A stretch of DNA of 64,000 nt from Altererythrobacter sp. (GTDB lineage: Bacteria > Pseudomonadota > Alphaproteobacteria > Sphingomonadales > Sphingomonadaceae): the NCBI GenBank assembly GCA_016793865.1, contig JAEULJ010000006.1, positions 1 to 64,000 of the forward strand. Reading direction: 5' to 3'. Shown here one piece after another: positions 51,792-61,397 of the stretch. Position 1 is the stretch's first letter. Each line of letters starts with the position of its first letter. The translations under genes were made by a program, and so were the position numbers. A model generated the notes under the pieces. The model did not search any database and had not been told where the DNA came from. It saw nothing but the letters and a program-made list of their open reading frames with translations.

Positions 51792-52050
51792 CCTTGGTTC
51801 CGGGCCTGAAGCGGCAACCGGGGCGAATCCCGGCACCGCGCCGGCCCTCGCCGGGTATCTATGGCCAAGCCGCGCCGCTCGGGCAACCGCGTCGCCGGGG
51901 CCGATTCGGGCCCTCGCGGGGGCCTGCGAGCCGGGATGGGCGTGCCGGCTTCCCCATGCCGTAGCGGCAGCGGCGCGGGCATTGCACGCCCCGGATGCTT
52001 GGGCCATGAACGCGCCCGGAGAAGGCCAGTGGCCAAAGGAGAGCGCCCGC

Positions 52051-52500
52051 ATGAGCCCGCAGGATATCGCAGCCAAGGTCGGCGAAACGATCGGCACCAG
52101 CGAATGGGTCGAGATCAGCCAGGACCGCATCAACCAGTTCGCCGAGGCGACCGGTGACCACCAGTTTATCCATGTGAACGAGGAAATGGCGAAGATGACG
52201 CCTTTCGGCGGCACCATCGCGCATGGCTTCCTCACCCTGTCGATGATCCCCTATCTGTCCGCCAACAGCGACATCCCGCGCCCCGATGAGGTGAAAATGG
52301 GCGTCAACTACGGCGGCAACAAGACGCGGTTCATAAACCCGGTGCGATCCGGCAAGCGTATCCGCGGCCATTGGAAGCTGCTGGAGATGATCGAGAAGCG
52401 GCCCGGCCAGTGGCAGCAGACGGTCGAGATCACCATCGAGATCGAGGGCGAGGACAAGCCCGCCCTGATCGCCGAATGGATGACTCAGTTCTTCGTCTAG
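52051..52500 (+). CDS. MaoC-family (R)-specific enoyl-CoA hydratase-like protein
   Basis: This 149-residue hot-dog-fold protein has the hydratase motif EATGDHQFIHVN with the catalytic Asp and His, and the GGTIAHGFLTLSMIP segment. Relatives hydrate trans-2-enoyl-CoA to (R)-3-hydroxyacyl-CoA. An AAGGAGA site lies about 10 bases before the ATG. A thiolase gene follows 64 bases later, so the pair may act in fatty-acid or polyester metabolism. Confidence 0.9.
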   Translation: MSPQDIAAKVGETIGTSEWVEISQDRINQFAEATGDHQFIHVNEEMAKMTPFGGTIAHGFLTLSMIPYLSANSDIPRPDEVKMGVNYGGNKTRFINPVRSGKRIRGHWKLLEMIEKRPGQWQQTVEITIEIEGEDKPALIAEWMTQFFV

Positions 52501-52564
52501 CCCGCGCCAATCCGCCCCCCGACAATCAGGGGGGCGAACCTGAATTCACCAAGGAAGCAATCCC

Positions 52565-53746
52565 ATGACCCGCGATGCCGTTATCGTCTCCACCGCCCGC
52601 ACCGCCATCGGCCGCGCCTACAAGGGCGCCTTGAACGCCACCCCAGGCGCGACGCTGGGCAGCTATTCGCTGGCGCCCGCGATCGAGCGCGCAGGAATAG
52701 AGGCGGGCGAGGTGGACGACGTGCTGTGGGGCTCCGCGCTCCAGCAGGGCACCCAGGCGGGCAATCTGGCGCGCCAGGTGGCGCTGCGGGCCGGCTGCCC
52801 GATCACCACCAGCGGGATGACCATCGACCGCCAGTGCTCCAGCGGGCTGATGACCATCGCCACCGCCGCCAAGCAGATCGTAATCGACCGCATGGACGTG
52901 GTCGCCGCCGGCGGGCAGGAATCGATCAGCCTGGTCCAGACCGCCGAGATGCGGGTCCAGCCCGATCCGTCGCTGATGGCGATGCACAAGGCGATCTACA
53001 TGCCCATGCTCCAGACCGCAGAAACGGTGGCGCAGCGCTACGACATCAGCCGCGAAGCGCAGGACGAATATGCGTTCCAGTCGCAGCAGCGCACCGCCGC
53101 CGCGCAAGCCGCGGGCAAGTTCGACGGCGAGATCGTGCCCGTGACCGTCACCATGAAGGTGCAGGACAAGGCCACCGGCGCGATTTCCGATCAGGAGGTC
53201 ACGATCGCGAAGGACGAGGGCAACCGGCCCGAAACCACGCTGGAGGGCCTCAACTCGCTGAAGGCGGTGATGGGCGAAGGCACCACCATCACGGCCGGTA
53301 ACGCCAGCCAGCTTTCCGACGGTTCCAGCGCCAGCATCCTGATGGAAGCGAGCCTGGCGGAGAAGCGCGGGATCGAGCCGCTCGGCCGCTACATCGGCAT
53401 GGCGGTGGCCGGCACCGAGCCCGACGAGATGGGCATCGGCCCGGTCTTCGCGATCCCCAAGCTCCTCACCCGCTTTGGCCTGAAGGTGGAGGATATCGGC
53501 ATCTGGGAGCTGAACGAGGCCTTCGCGGTGCAGGTGCTCTACTGCCGTGACAAGCTCGGCATTCCCAACGAGCTGCTCAACGTGAATGGCGGGTCCATCT
53601 CCATCGGCCACCCCTATGGCATGACCGGCGCGCGCTGCACCGGCCATGTCCTGCTCGAAGGCAAGCGGATGGGCGCGAAATACGGTGTCGTGACCATGTG
53701 CGTGGGCGGCGGCATGGGCGCCGCCGGCCTGTTCGAGATCTTCTGA
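52565..53746 (+). CDS. Acetyl-CoA acetyltransferase / thiolase
   Basis: This 393-residue thiolase has nucleophile Cys91 ([10 protein letters not shown]), the [11 protein letters not shown]is motif and the C-terminal [11 protein letters not shown]ys motif. It either joins two acetyl-CoA or cleaves 3-ketoacyl-CoA. The wide-substrate FadA-like type fits the MaoC neighbour. It starts 64 bases after the MaoC stop with AAGGAA upstream. The DUF5996 gene follows 13 bases later. Confidence 0.93.
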   Translation: MTRDAVIVSTARTAIGRAYKGALNATPGATLGSYSLAPAIERAGIEAGEVDDVLWGSALQQGTQAGNLARQVALRAGCPITTSGMTIDRQCSSGLMTIATAAKQIVIDRMDVVAAGGQESISLVQTAEMRVQPDPSLMAMHKAIYMPMLQTAETVAQRYDISREAQDEYAFQSQQRTAAAQAAGKFDGEIVPVTVTMKVQDKATGAISDQEVTIAKDEGNRPETTLEGLNSLKAVMGEGTTITAGNASQLSDGSSASILMEASLAEKRGIEPLGRYIGMAVAGTEPDEMGIGPVFAIPKLLTRFGLKVEDIGIWELNEAFAVQVLYCRDKLGIPNELLNVNGGSISIGHPYGMTGARCTGHVLLEGKRMGAKYGVVTMCVGGGMGAAGLFEIF

Positions 53747-53759
53747 GGCGCACGCGCCG

Positions 53760-54716
53760 ATGACCGACGCGCGTTGGCCCGAACTCGATTACGAGGCCGA
53801 GCGCCCGGTAATCGAAACGCTCCACGCCTATCTGCAGGTCGTGGGCAAGCTGCCGACCCGTGCGCTGCCGTGGTGCAACCACGGCTGGCATCTGGCGCTG
53901 CGCGTGGTGCCGAGGGGCTTTCGCACTTATCCGGTGATGGCGGCAAACGGCGAAGCTGAAGTGCTGGTCGACTGCCTCGGCTCGGCGGTGCGGGTGGAAA
54001 CCTCCCACGGCTTTTCCGGCGAGTTCGCTATCACGGGCCAGACGGTGGCGCGGTTTTACGAGCAATTCGCGGCGTTGCTGGCCGAGGCCGGCGTGGCGAC
54101 CAATATCGCGGGTGCGCCGAACGAAATCGACCCGGCCGTTCCCTTCCAGCAAGACGATCGCAGCCGGACATGGGATTGCGCCACGGTCGCGCGCATCCAC
54201 CGGGCGTTCTCCGACGCAAACCGCGTGTTCGAAAGCTTCCGCACCGGATTCATCGGCAAATGCTCGCCCAGCCACCTGTTCTGGGGCAGCATGGACCTCG
54301 CCGTGACGCGCTTTTCGGGCCGCGAGGCTCCGCTCCACCCCGGCGGCATCCCCAATCTTCCCGACCACGTCACTCGCGAGGCCTACAGCCATGAAGTTGC
54401 CAGCGCCGGGTTCTGGCTGGGCGGCGGCGGCGTGGCCGAAGCGGCCTTCTATGCGTATGGCTACCCCGGCTCCGATGCGCTGGCCGGTGCCCCCATCGCT
54501 CCCGGTGCGGCGTACTGGCACTCCGATCTGGGGGAATTCGTTCTGCCCTATGCGGCCGTCAGGGCCGCGAGCGATCCCGAGGCAACGCTGCTAGCCTTCC
54601 TGCAGTCCACCTATGCCGCCGTGGCCGTGGCACAGGGCTGGGATCGCACTGCGCTCGAAACGCCCTACGGCATGACGGGCTTCCCTCACGACGTCACCGC
54701 CTTGCGCGGCGAATGA
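53760..54716 (+). CDS. DUF5996 family protein
   Basis: This 318-residue soluble protein has the DUF5996 pattern: it begins WPELDYEAERPVIETLHAYLQ, with the later LPWCNHGWHLALRV, HLFWGSMDLAVTRFSGR and AYSHEVASAGFWLG. The family has no assigned function. The conserved His, Trp and Glu residues suggest a metal or ligand site, which is an inference. It follows the thiolase by 13 bases and may be cotranscribed with it, though no metabolic link is known. Confidence 0.85.
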   Translation: MTDARWPELDYEAERPVIETLHAYLQVVGKLPTRALPWCNHGWHLALRVVPRGFRTYPVMAANGEAEVLVDCLGSAVRVETSHGFSGEFAITGQTVARFYEQFAALLAEAGVATNIAGAPNEIDPAVPFQQDDRSRTWDCATVARIHRAFSDANRVFESFRTGFIGKCSPSHLFWGSMDLAVTRFSGREAPLHPGGIPNLPDHVTREAYSHEVASAGFWLGGGGVAEAAFYAYGYPGSDALAGAPIAPGAAYWHSDLGEFVLPYAAVRAASDPEATLLAFLQSTYAAVAVAQGWDRTALETPYGMTGFPHDVTALRGE

Positions 54717-54777
54717 GGCCGTCAGTCTCAGGGCGCGACAGCCCGGCGGGCCCTTTCGACTGAATCAACCAGGCAGC

Positions 54778-55338
54778 TCAGTTTCGCCCGTAGGTTCCGG
54801 TCAGCACGGCCGCGCCGATGACGTGACCTTCCAGCTCGTCCATGAACGCGGCGCGGCCACTGCCGGCAGCCAGGTCCAGCGGGACATCGAGCGCGAAGAG
54901 CTGGAACACATAGTCATGCTTGCCGTGGCCCGTCGGTGGATCGGGGGCGAGCCATTCGTCCTTGAGGTAGCTGTTCTGCCCCATCACCGGAGGTTCCTCG
55001 CCTTCGAACAGCTTGCCCGCGCGCGGCTCCATTCCCCAGCCAAGCCAGTGGACGAAAGGCTCCAACCCGGGCGCATCCGGATCCTCCACGATCAGCGCGA
55101 GCGCCTTGGTGCCCGGCGGCGGGGCGCTCCACTCCAGCGGCGGGGCGCAGGCGTCCTCCTCGTCTGCCGTAAACATGGGATCGAGCGCCTCGCCATCGAC
55201 GAAGGCCGCGCTCTGCAAACGAAAACCACCGGCATGGAGCAAATCTTCCGCGCCCAGCTTGGCTACCGCCAACCCGCCATGCCCAGCACGCGCGTTGCGC
55301 AGCGCCTTGCCTAGCCAGGCCGGAACATGTTCGAACAT
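54778..55338 (-). CDS. YbhB/YbcL-type phosphatidylethanolamine-binding (Raf kinase inhibitor-like) protein
   Basis: This 186-residue PEBP-fold protein has the ligand pocket motifs EWSAPPPGTKALALIVEDPDAP, FVHWL and YFVYQLFALD-like YVFQLFALD. No signal peptide is obvious, so it is probably cytoplasmic. The family binds small ligands; its role in bacteria is unknown. It is convergent with the DUF5996 gene. Confidence 0.9.
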   Translation of the reverse strand: MFEHVPAWLGKALRNARAGHGGLAVAKLGAEDLLHAGGFRLQSAAFVDGEALDPMFTADEEDACAPPLEWSAPPPGTKALALIVEDPDAPGLEPFVHWLGWGMEPRAGKLFEGEEPPVMGQNSYLKDEWLAPDPPTGHGKHDYVFQLFALDVPLDLAAGSGRAAFMDELEGHVIGAAVLTGTYGRN

Positions 55339-55493
55339 CGCAAATCTCCTGTCGCGGGCCGCAGCGCCAGCGCGGCAAACAGCCCTTGCCGCGCGCCTAA
55401 CGCTGCCACGCCACGATCCGCAAGGCGAATACCGCCACTATCCTCGCGAGAATGCCCTTGCGCCAGCAAGGGCGGCCAGTGCCGGAGCGAATC

Positions 55494-55904
55494 TCAGTTG
55501 CGCGAGATGCCCTCGATCGTCTCGCCGCTCAACCGCTCCCCCGCAGCCGCGACCACGTCGGCGAGCGCCGCGACACCCACCAGCGAATCCCCATCCGTGA
55601 CGTAGAGGCGACGGATCTGCTCGTCCTTCATCAGGCGCGCAGCCTCCGCCAGATCGCAATCGCCGGCCACACAGACGGGCTTCGCGGTCATCACTTCGGA
55701 TACCGGCGTATCTGCGGGGAGGCCCTGCGCCACAGCGCGAACGGCAATGTCACGGTCCGTCACCACGCCCACGAACCGCCCGCCGTCTAACACCGGCATG
55801 GAACCGAAGTTGCCCGATTCCATCGCGCTGGCGACGCTTTGCAGCGTATCTCCCGCGGCGGCGGTCCGGGGATCGCGGGTCATGATATCTGAGATGGCGG
55901 GCAT
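55494..55904 (-). CDS. CBS-domain protein
   Basis: This 136-residue protein consists of two CBS repeats: one from IMTRDPRTA through VGVVTDRDIAVRAV, the second from VMTAKPVCV through RRLYVTDG. CBS pairs bind adenine nucleotides and control partner enzymes. No effector domain is fused. It stands alone, upstream of a 250-base gap that has no gene on this strand. Confidence 0.9.
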   Translation of the reverse strand: MPAISDIMTRDPRTAAAGDTLQSVASAMESGNFGSMPVLDGGRFVGVVTDRDIAVRAVAQGLPADTPVSEVMTAKPVCVAGDCDLAEAARLMKDEQIRRLYVTDGDSLVGVAALADVVAAAGERLSGETIEGISRN

Positions 55905-56154
55905 CGGGATGTTCCTTCACAAGCTGGTTCGACAATCACGAAACACCGGTCCTGCTGTTGGCGTTCCAGCGGGGAGATAATCCTTCTCAAATCAGGCGCA
56001 TGGCGGCGTTCGGCGGCGCAATGGCGCGAAGCCACCCGCGTGACGTTTTCCGTAACGGTCGACAACCAGGCACCGAACGGAGCGCCGGGCGTTGACTTCA
56101 CGCAGGAGCTGATGCGAGGTGCACCCCGGTGCTGGTGCGCCCTCGGAGAGAGCG

Positions 56155-56298
56155 ATGTCTGAAGACTGCCCTGCCGTGAACGATTCCGAACATCTTCCCA
56201 TGCGACAGCGGCTGGCCTGGATGGCCGGCATCTGGCTGCTGAGCGTCGGAGTGATGGTGGTCGTAAGCCTGGTCATCCGCGCCTGGATCGTTACATGA
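56155..56298 (+). CDS. 47-residue membrane protein, DUF2474-like
   Basis: This very short gene has an ATG with a GGAGAG ribosome-binding site 4 bases upstream and a TGA at 56296-56298. Its product has a soluble N-terminus and one membrane helix (LAWMAGIWLLSVGVMVVVSL, ending VIRAW). The pattern W-x2-G-x-W then IR matches DUF2474, small proteins normally encoded beside the cytochrome bd genes cydAB. No cyd gene lies in this window, so it is an orphan copy. The function would be as an oxidase accessory subunit if the family link is right. Confidence 0.6.
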   Translation: MSEDCPAVNDSEHLPMRQRLAWMAGIWLLSVGVMVVVSLVIRAWIVT

Positions 56299-56319
56299 CG
56301 CGCTCCTGCCGGACCTCCG

Positions 56320-57576
56320 TCACGCTCGTGCGCGGCTGTCCATCAGCGCGGAATAGATCAGCGTCTTGAGCTGCCGCCGAACCGGATAAGCGCTGCTGGG
56401 ATAAAGCTGGGTCATGAATACCATCGTGATCCCTTCGACGGGATCGACGAAGAAGGCCGTCGAATAGGCTCCACCCCAGTAGAATTCCCCCTCGCTGGCC
56501 GCCATCAGCGTGCGCGCCGGGTCGATCACCATCGCGAAGCCGAGTCCGAAGCCCGAACCCGCGCTGGTGCTTTCGGAGAACAGGCTGCGGCTCACGCTGG
56601 CCAGGTCCGCCCCGCCGGGAAGGAAATTGCTGGTCATCAGTTCGAGCGTCTTGGGCGCGATGATGCGCGCGCCGTCCAGCTCGCCCTTGCCGAGCAGCAT
56701 CGCGCAGAAACGGTGATAGTCCGCGATGGTGCCGATCAGCCCGCCGCCGCCGCTGTGGAAGCGGGCGGGCGCCAGGAGCTTGCTGTCCACACCGCGGTCC
56801 ACCAGCTTGGGTGCTTGGCCCGGCTGATAACCCCAAGCGTCGGCCAGCCGGTCCGCCTGGCCCGCGGCGATGTCGAAGCCGGTGTCCACCATGCCCAGCG
56901 GGCCGAAGATGTGCTCGCGGAAATACTCGCCCAGCCGCATCCCGCTGAGCCGCTCCACCGCAACGCCGAGCACGTCGGTCGCCACCGAATAGTTCCACCC
57001 GGTCCCGGGCTCGAACTCGAGCGGCAGCTTGCCGAGCTTCTCGACATATTCGTCGCTGCTGTGATGCTCGCGGCCAAAGTCGAACTCCCGTTCGCGATAG
57101 GCGGCGTCCACGCTGGTGCGGTTCTGCAGGCCGTAGGTCAGGCCGGACATATGCGTCAGCAGATCGACGAAGCGCAGCGGTCGCGCGGGTGTGACCGGCG
57201 CGAAGGGCACCGCTCCCCCGCCGCCGGCATAGACGCCCAGTCCGGCAAGCTCGGGAAGCACCCGGGAGACCGGATCGTCCAGCGCGACCTTCGCCTTCTC
57301 GACGAGTTGCATGAAGGCCACCGATGTGACCGGCTTTGTCATGCTGGCGATGCGGAACAGCGCATCCTCCCGCATCGCGGTGCCGTCCGCGCGCAAGGTT
57401 CCGAACTGCCCGAAATGCACCGGCTGTCCGTCACGCGCCACCAATATCTGCGCGCAGGGAAGCTTGCCGTTGGCGACGTAGCCTTCACGCAGGAACGCAT
57501 CGATGCGGGCCAGCCGCGCCGGATCGAAGCCAAGCGCCGCGGAATCCGCGAGCGCCAGATCGGAACCGCGCGCCAT
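56320..57576 (-). CDS. Beta-lactamase-related serine hydrolase (class C fold)
   Basis: This 418-residue protein has the penicillin-binding/esterase fold. The active serine is Ser78 in ASMTK81, Tyr196 is in NYSVATD, and the third motif is HSGGGGLIG. No signal peptide is seen, so it is probably a cytoplasmic esterase of the EstB/LovD type and not a beta-lactamase. The ATG at 57576 overlaps the stop of the acyl-CoA dehydrogenase upstream (TGATG), which makes a joint role in acyl metabolism likely. Confidence 0.87.
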   Translation of the reverse strand: MARGSDLALADSAALGFDPARLARIDAFLREGYVANGKLPCAQILVARDGQPVHFGQFGTLRADGTAMREDALFRIASMTKPVTSVAFMQLVEKAKVALDDPVSRVLPELAGLGVYAGGGGAVPFAPVTPARPLRFVDLLTHMSGLTYGLQNRTSVDAAYREREFDFGREHHSSDEYVEKLGKLPLEFEPGTGWNYSVATDVLGVAVERLSGMRLGEYFREHIFGPLGMVDTGFDIAAGQADRLADAWGYQPGQAPKLVDRGVDSKLLAPARFHSGGGGLIGTIADYHRFCAMLLGKGELDGARIIAPKTLELMTSNFLPGGADLASVSRSLFSESTSAGSGFGLGFAMVIDPARTLMAASEGEFYWGGAYSTAFFVDPVEGITMVFMTQLYPSSAYPVRRQLKTLIYSALMDSRARA

Positions 57577-58640
57577 CAATATCCGCCCAGCGTGGCGAAA
57601 CGATCGCGCAGGAAGGACGTGCTGCCCCATTGCGCCTCCAGCACGCGGGCGCGCTTGAGATAGAGGCCGATGTCGTATTCGTCGGTCATGCCGATGCCGC
57701 CGTGAAGCTGGATGCCCTCATTGGTGATCTTGTGCAGCACGCGGTTCGCCTCCGCCTTGGCGATGGTGGCCGCGCGCGCAACGCCGAAGCCGCTGTCCAA
57801 CGCCTGGAGGCCACCCTCGACCGCGCTGCGCATCATCGCCAGATCGCCGAACAGATCGGCCATGCGGTGCTGCAATGCCTGGAAGCTCGACAGCACCTGG
57901 TTGAACTGCACGCGCTGTTTCAGATAGTCGAGCGTCACGTCGAAGACCTGCTGCGCCATGCCCAGCATCTCGCAGGAGGCGAGGATGCGCGCGCGATCGA
58001 GCACATCGTCAATCAGCGTGTCCCCGCCACCCGCCAGCCTTTCCGCCGACGCCCCATCGAAGCGCACCTCGGCATGGCTGCGCTGATCGGTCAGGCTGCG
58101 CGGCGATAGCGTGACACCCGCGCCCTTCTCCACCAGATAGAGCCCGTCTGCCGCTGCGACCACGAACAGGTCGGCGTTGGCGGCCTCCGCGACGAAGGGT
58201 TTGGTCCCGGTCAACTTGCCATCCGATACCCTGGCCGCGATCCGCGCCGGATCGTGGTGCGGTCCTTCGTCCACCGCGAGAGTGGCGATGGCTTGTCCAC
58301 CTGCGATGCGGGGGAGCCAGTTCGACTGCTGCGCTTCGCTTCCACCCAGCATTACCGCGCTCGCGGCCACGGTGCTCGCCACCAGAGGGCTCGCGGTCAG
58401 CGTCTTGCCGAGTTCTTCGGCCACTAGACCCATCGAGAGCCAGCCGAAGTCCGACCCGCCATACGCCTCGGGGATGACAACGCCGGTCCAGCCCATGGCG
58501 GCCATCGCCTCCCATGCCGCGCGGTCGAAGCCATCGCCCGCATCGCGCAGCTTGCGGAAGGCCGCCACCGGGCTTTCATTCGCTGCCCAGTCGCGCGCCA
58601 TGTCGCGGAGCATTTCCTGTTCTTCGCTGAGGATGGCCAC
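57576..58640 (-). CDS. Acyl-CoA dehydrogenase, smaller partner
   Basis: This 354-residue flavoprotein belongs to the acyl-CoA dehydrogenase family (IPEAYGGSDFGWLSMG, and ELQLHGGIGMTDEYDI-like IQLHGGIGMTDEYDI). At the C-terminal site where many family members carry a catalytic Glu (as in YEGT), it has WGSTSFL. It starts on a GTG at 58640 with TAGGAG upstream. It follows the other dehydrogenase by 11 bases and overlaps the hydrolase gene. The pair probably forms a heteromer. Confidence 0.88.
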   Translation of the reverse strand: MAILSEEQEMLRDMARDWAANESPVAAFRKLRDAGDGFDRAAWEAMAAMGWTGVVIPEAYGGSDFGWLSMGLVAEELGKTLTASPLVASTVAASAVMLGGSEAQQSNWLPRIAGGQAIATLAVDEGPHHDPARIAARVSDGKLTGTKPFVAEAANADLFVVAAADGLYLVEKGAGVTLSPRSLTDQRSHAEVRFDGASAERLAGGGDTLIDDVLDRARILASCEMLGMAQQVFDVTLDYLKQRVQFNQVLSSFQALQHRMADLFGDLAMMRSAVEGGLQALDSGFGVARAATIAKAEANRVLHKITNEGIQLHGGIGMTDEYDIGLYLKRARVLEAQWGSTSFLRDRFATLGGY

Positions 58641-58651
58641 GGCCTGTGCTC

Positions 58652-59860
58652 CTATTGGTGATCGAGCATGCCGAGCACGCGCTTGGCGATGATGTTGTTC
58701 TGGATTTCGGTCGAGCCGCCGTAGATCGTGGTCGCCTTGCCGAACAGCCAGCCGCGTACCGCCTCCAGCTCGGGGCCTTCGAACCCGTCGCCTTCCCAGC
58801 CCAGCCCCTGCAGCCCGCGTATCTCGATCAGCAGTTCGCTGCGTTCCTGCCCCAGTCTGGTGCCCAGCTTCTTCAGTACCGAGCTGATCTCGCTGACCCC
58901 GCCGGCGGCCTTGCTCTCTTCCATCGCGCGGCGCGCGGTGAGCAGGAAGGCGCTCCACCGGATGTCGAAATCGGCGATCCGGTCACGCAGCACCTTGTTC
59001 GCGAGCGCGCCGGTCGCGTCGACCTCGCCCGTCTTCCTGGCCATCTCGCTAAGGCTCGCGCCCATGAGCCGCGCCAGGCTGCCCCCGCCCGATAGATTGG
59101 TGCGCTCGTGCTGGAGCAGCCGCTTGCCGATGGTCCAGCCCTGCCCCTCCTCGCCCACGAGGTTGGCCTTGGGCACCTTCACATCGGTGAAGAAGGTTTC
59201 GCAGAACGGGCTCGCGCCGCTGATCATGCGGATCGGGCGGACTTCCACGCCCGGCGCATCCATGTCGATCAGCAGGAAACTGATGCCCTTGTGCTTGTCG
59301 CTGCGGTCGGTCCGCACGATCGCGAAGCACTTGTCGGCCCATTGCCCGCCGCTGGTCCATGTCTTCTGGCCGTTGACGAGGTAATGATCGCCCCGGTCCT
59401 CGGCCATTGCCTGCAGGTTGGCCAGGTCGCTGCCGGCATTGGGCTCGGAATAACCCTGGCACCACCTGATCTCGCCCCGGCAGATCGGCGGGATATGCTC
59501 CGCCTTCTGCGCCTCGCTGCCATATTCGAGCAGGGTGGGGCCGAACATCATCACGCCCATGCCGCCGATGGGGTTGAAAGCGCCTGCGCGCGCCATTTCC
59601 TCGTCAAGGATGCGCGCCTGCTTCCTGGTCAGCCCACCGCCGCCGTATTCCTTCGGCCAGGTGGGGGTGCCCCAACCCCTGCTGCCCACCGCCTCGCGCC
59701 AGCTCTTCTGCGCCGGAGTCTCGGCGGTGGGCCCCTCCACGCTGGCCAGCGCGTTGGATTTGCCCTTAAGCTCGGGTGGAAAATGCTCGGCGAGGAAGGC
59801 CTTCGCCTCCTCGCGGAATGCCGCATCCGTATCGATCTCTTGCGTGGCTTGCGTTGCCAT
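58652..59860 (-). CDS. Acyl-CoA dehydrogenase, larger partner
   Basis: This 402-residue flavoprotein has the usual family signature (CQGYSEPNAGSDLANLQ, GQKTWTSGGQWADKC) and ends with YGGSTEIQNNIIAKRVLG. The Glu of the common YEGT motif is Gly here, so the base must come from elsewhere in the fold or from the partner subunit. It is the first gene of the dehydrogenase-dehydrogenase-hydrolase operon. Confidence 0.9.
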   Translation of the reverse strand: MATQATQEIDTDAAFREEAKAFLAEHFPPELKGKSNALASVEGPTAETPAQKSWREAVGSRGWGTPTWPKEYGGGGLTRKQARILDEEMARAGAFNPIGGMGVMMFGPTLLEYGSEAQKAEHIPPICRGEIRWCQGYSEPNAGSDLANLQAMAEDRGDHYLVNGQKTWTSGGQWADKCFAIVRTDRSDKHKGISFLLIDMDAPGVEVRPIRMISGASPFCETFFTDVKVPKANLVGEEGQGWTIGKRLLQHERTNLSGGGSLARLMGASLSEMARKTGEVDATGALANKVLRDRIADFDIRWSAFLLTARRAMEESKAAGGVSEISSVLKKLGTRLGQERSELLIEIRGLQGLGWEGDGFEGPELEAVRGWLFGKATTIYGGSTEIQNNIIAKRVLGMLDHQ

Positions 59861-59921
59861 CGCGCTCTCCCGGTTTCGATTCGCAATCCATACACCGGGG
59901 CGCGGCTATGAACAGCGTCCC

Positions 59922-61397
59922 TCAGCGCGCGAAGTTGCCCGCGCAGGCCGCCAGAAGCCGCCGCGCCTCGTCGGGGTCGGCGGCGCGCAGACCATCGGGC
60001 AGCGGCTGCATCTTCGCGGCCGGGGGGAATGTGCCGTAGCCCGCGAACAGGCAGTGCCAGCTCATGGCCGGATAGGCCGGCGCCTCCCCGTTCAGGGCCC
60101 GGTTCGCGGCGGCTATGTCCTCGTGAGTAAACCAGGCCGTCATCATGCCCTTGAGCGCGTCCGATAGGTGCTGATTGGCGGCGCAATCGCGCCAAAAGCC
60201 CGCGTCGCTCCTCTGGTTCATGCGGTAATGCGCCACGATATAGTCGCGAATGCCATCATAGCGTGCGGCAAGATTGGCGTTGAAGGCATCACGATGCCGG
60301 TCGGTGAAACCGCCAGCGGCCAAGGCGCGCGCGAAATCGAGCGCGGTGGTGATGACGATGTGCAGCGCGGTCGCCTCCAGCGGCTCGACGAAGCCCTGGG
60401 CCAGCCCGGCGGCAAGGCAGTTGCGGTGCCAGCTACGCTCTACCCGGCCGACCTTCATGTGCAGGACGCGCGCCTCGACCTCGTGACTCACGCCGGTCGC
60501 CGCACGCAGTTCGGCCTCGGCATCCCCGTCCGTCATATATCGGCTGGAATAGACGTAGCCGTTGCCCGTCCGCGTGGTGAGAGGGATCGACCAGCGCCAA
60601 CCCGCCGACATGGCATGGGCTTCGGTCCGGGGATGAAGGTCGCCGGGCGCGGCGCTCGGCAGCACGACCGCGCGATCGGCCCATAGCGCATCGCCATAGG
60701 ATTGGAAGCGCTCGGCCAGCGCCTCCTGCATGATCAGGCTGCGAAAGCCCGAGCAATCGACGAAGATGTCGCCCTCCACCCGTTCGCCATCGTCGAGGAC
60801 AAGGGCCGCGACATCGCCGTTCTCGCTCAGCGCCACCTCGCCCACCCTTCGCGGCAAATGGGTGACCCCGCGCGCCACCGCCCATTCCCGCAGGAAGGCA
60901 CCCAGCTTGAAGGCGTCGAAATGATAGCCGTAGCTCGGCGGAAAGGGAAAACCGGCCGCCGGGTGCGGGCGCTGGCCATCCTGTGCCAGCCGCGTGGCTA
61001 GGAACCAGTCGTCGGGATGCGCGGCCACATCGAAGCCGCGCCGCGCCAGCGCGCAATTGTGCGTGAAACCCGGTTCGGTGTGAAGATCGACCGGACCGGG
61101 AAAGGGGTGGAAGTAGCTTTCGAACCCCGGCCGCTCGCTCCAGCCGGTAAAGCGGATGCCGAGCTTGAAGGTGGCATCGCAGGCCGCCATCCACTCGGCC
61201 TCCGCGATGCCGAGATGATCGAACAGCAGTCCCATCTGCGGGGTCGAGCCTTCCCCCACCCCGATGATGCCGATCTCGGGGCTCTCCACCACCGTGATCA
61301 GCCCGGCGCCCCATTCCCTGGCCAGCAGGCTGGCGGTGATCCACCCCGCGCTCCCGCCGCCCAGGACGACAACGCGGGGCGGGGCGGGCGCGCTCAC
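59922..61397 (-). CDS. Tryptophan-halogenase-like FAD protein in a glycosidase operon
   Basis: This 491-residue protein has the flavin-dependent halogenase fold: GGGSAGW at 13-19, the halogenase Lys78 (ATFKLGIRF), the WxWxIP motif at 267-272 (WRWSIP) and the substrate-side Glu341 in FVEPLEATALH, equivalent to Lys79 and Glu346 of PrnA. No flavin reductase gene is near. It starts on a GTG overlapping the GH97 stop (GTGA). Members of this group are common in sugar-utilisation loci of Caulobacter and sphingomonads, where the substrate is unknown. Confidence 0.9.
   Translation of the reverse strand: MSAPAPPRVVVLGGGSAGWITASLLAREWGAGLITVVESPEIGIIGVGEGSTPQMGLLFDHLGIAEAEWMAACDATFKLGIRFTGWSERPGFESYFHPFPGPVDLHTEPGFTHNCALARRGFDVAAHPDDWFLATRLAQDGQRPHPAAGFPFPPSYGYHFDAFKLGAFLREWAVARGVTHLPRRVGEVALSENGDVAALVLDDGERVEGDIFVDCSGFRSLIMQEALAERFQSYGDALWADRAVVLPSAAPGDLHPRTEAHAMSAGWRWSIPLTTRTGNGYVYSSRYMTDGDAEAELRAATGVSHEVEARVLHMKVGRVERSWHRNCLAAGLAQGFVEPLEATALHIVITTALDFARALAAGGFTDRHRDAFNANLAARYDGIRDYIVAHYRMNQRSDAGFWRDCAANQHLSDALKGMMTAWFTHEDIAAANRALNGEAPAYPAMSWHCLFAGYGTFPPAAKMQPLPDGLRAADPDEARRLLAACAGNFAR

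Noticed and set aside
56320..57576. Beta-lactamase conferring resistance
   Set aside because: No signal peptide, and the gene is coupled to acyl-CoA dehydrogenases; an esterase role is more likely.
59922..61397. Antibiotic-type halogenase cluster
   Set aside because: No peptide synthetase, polyketide synthase, indole pathway or flavin reductase gene is near; the neighbours are glycosidases.
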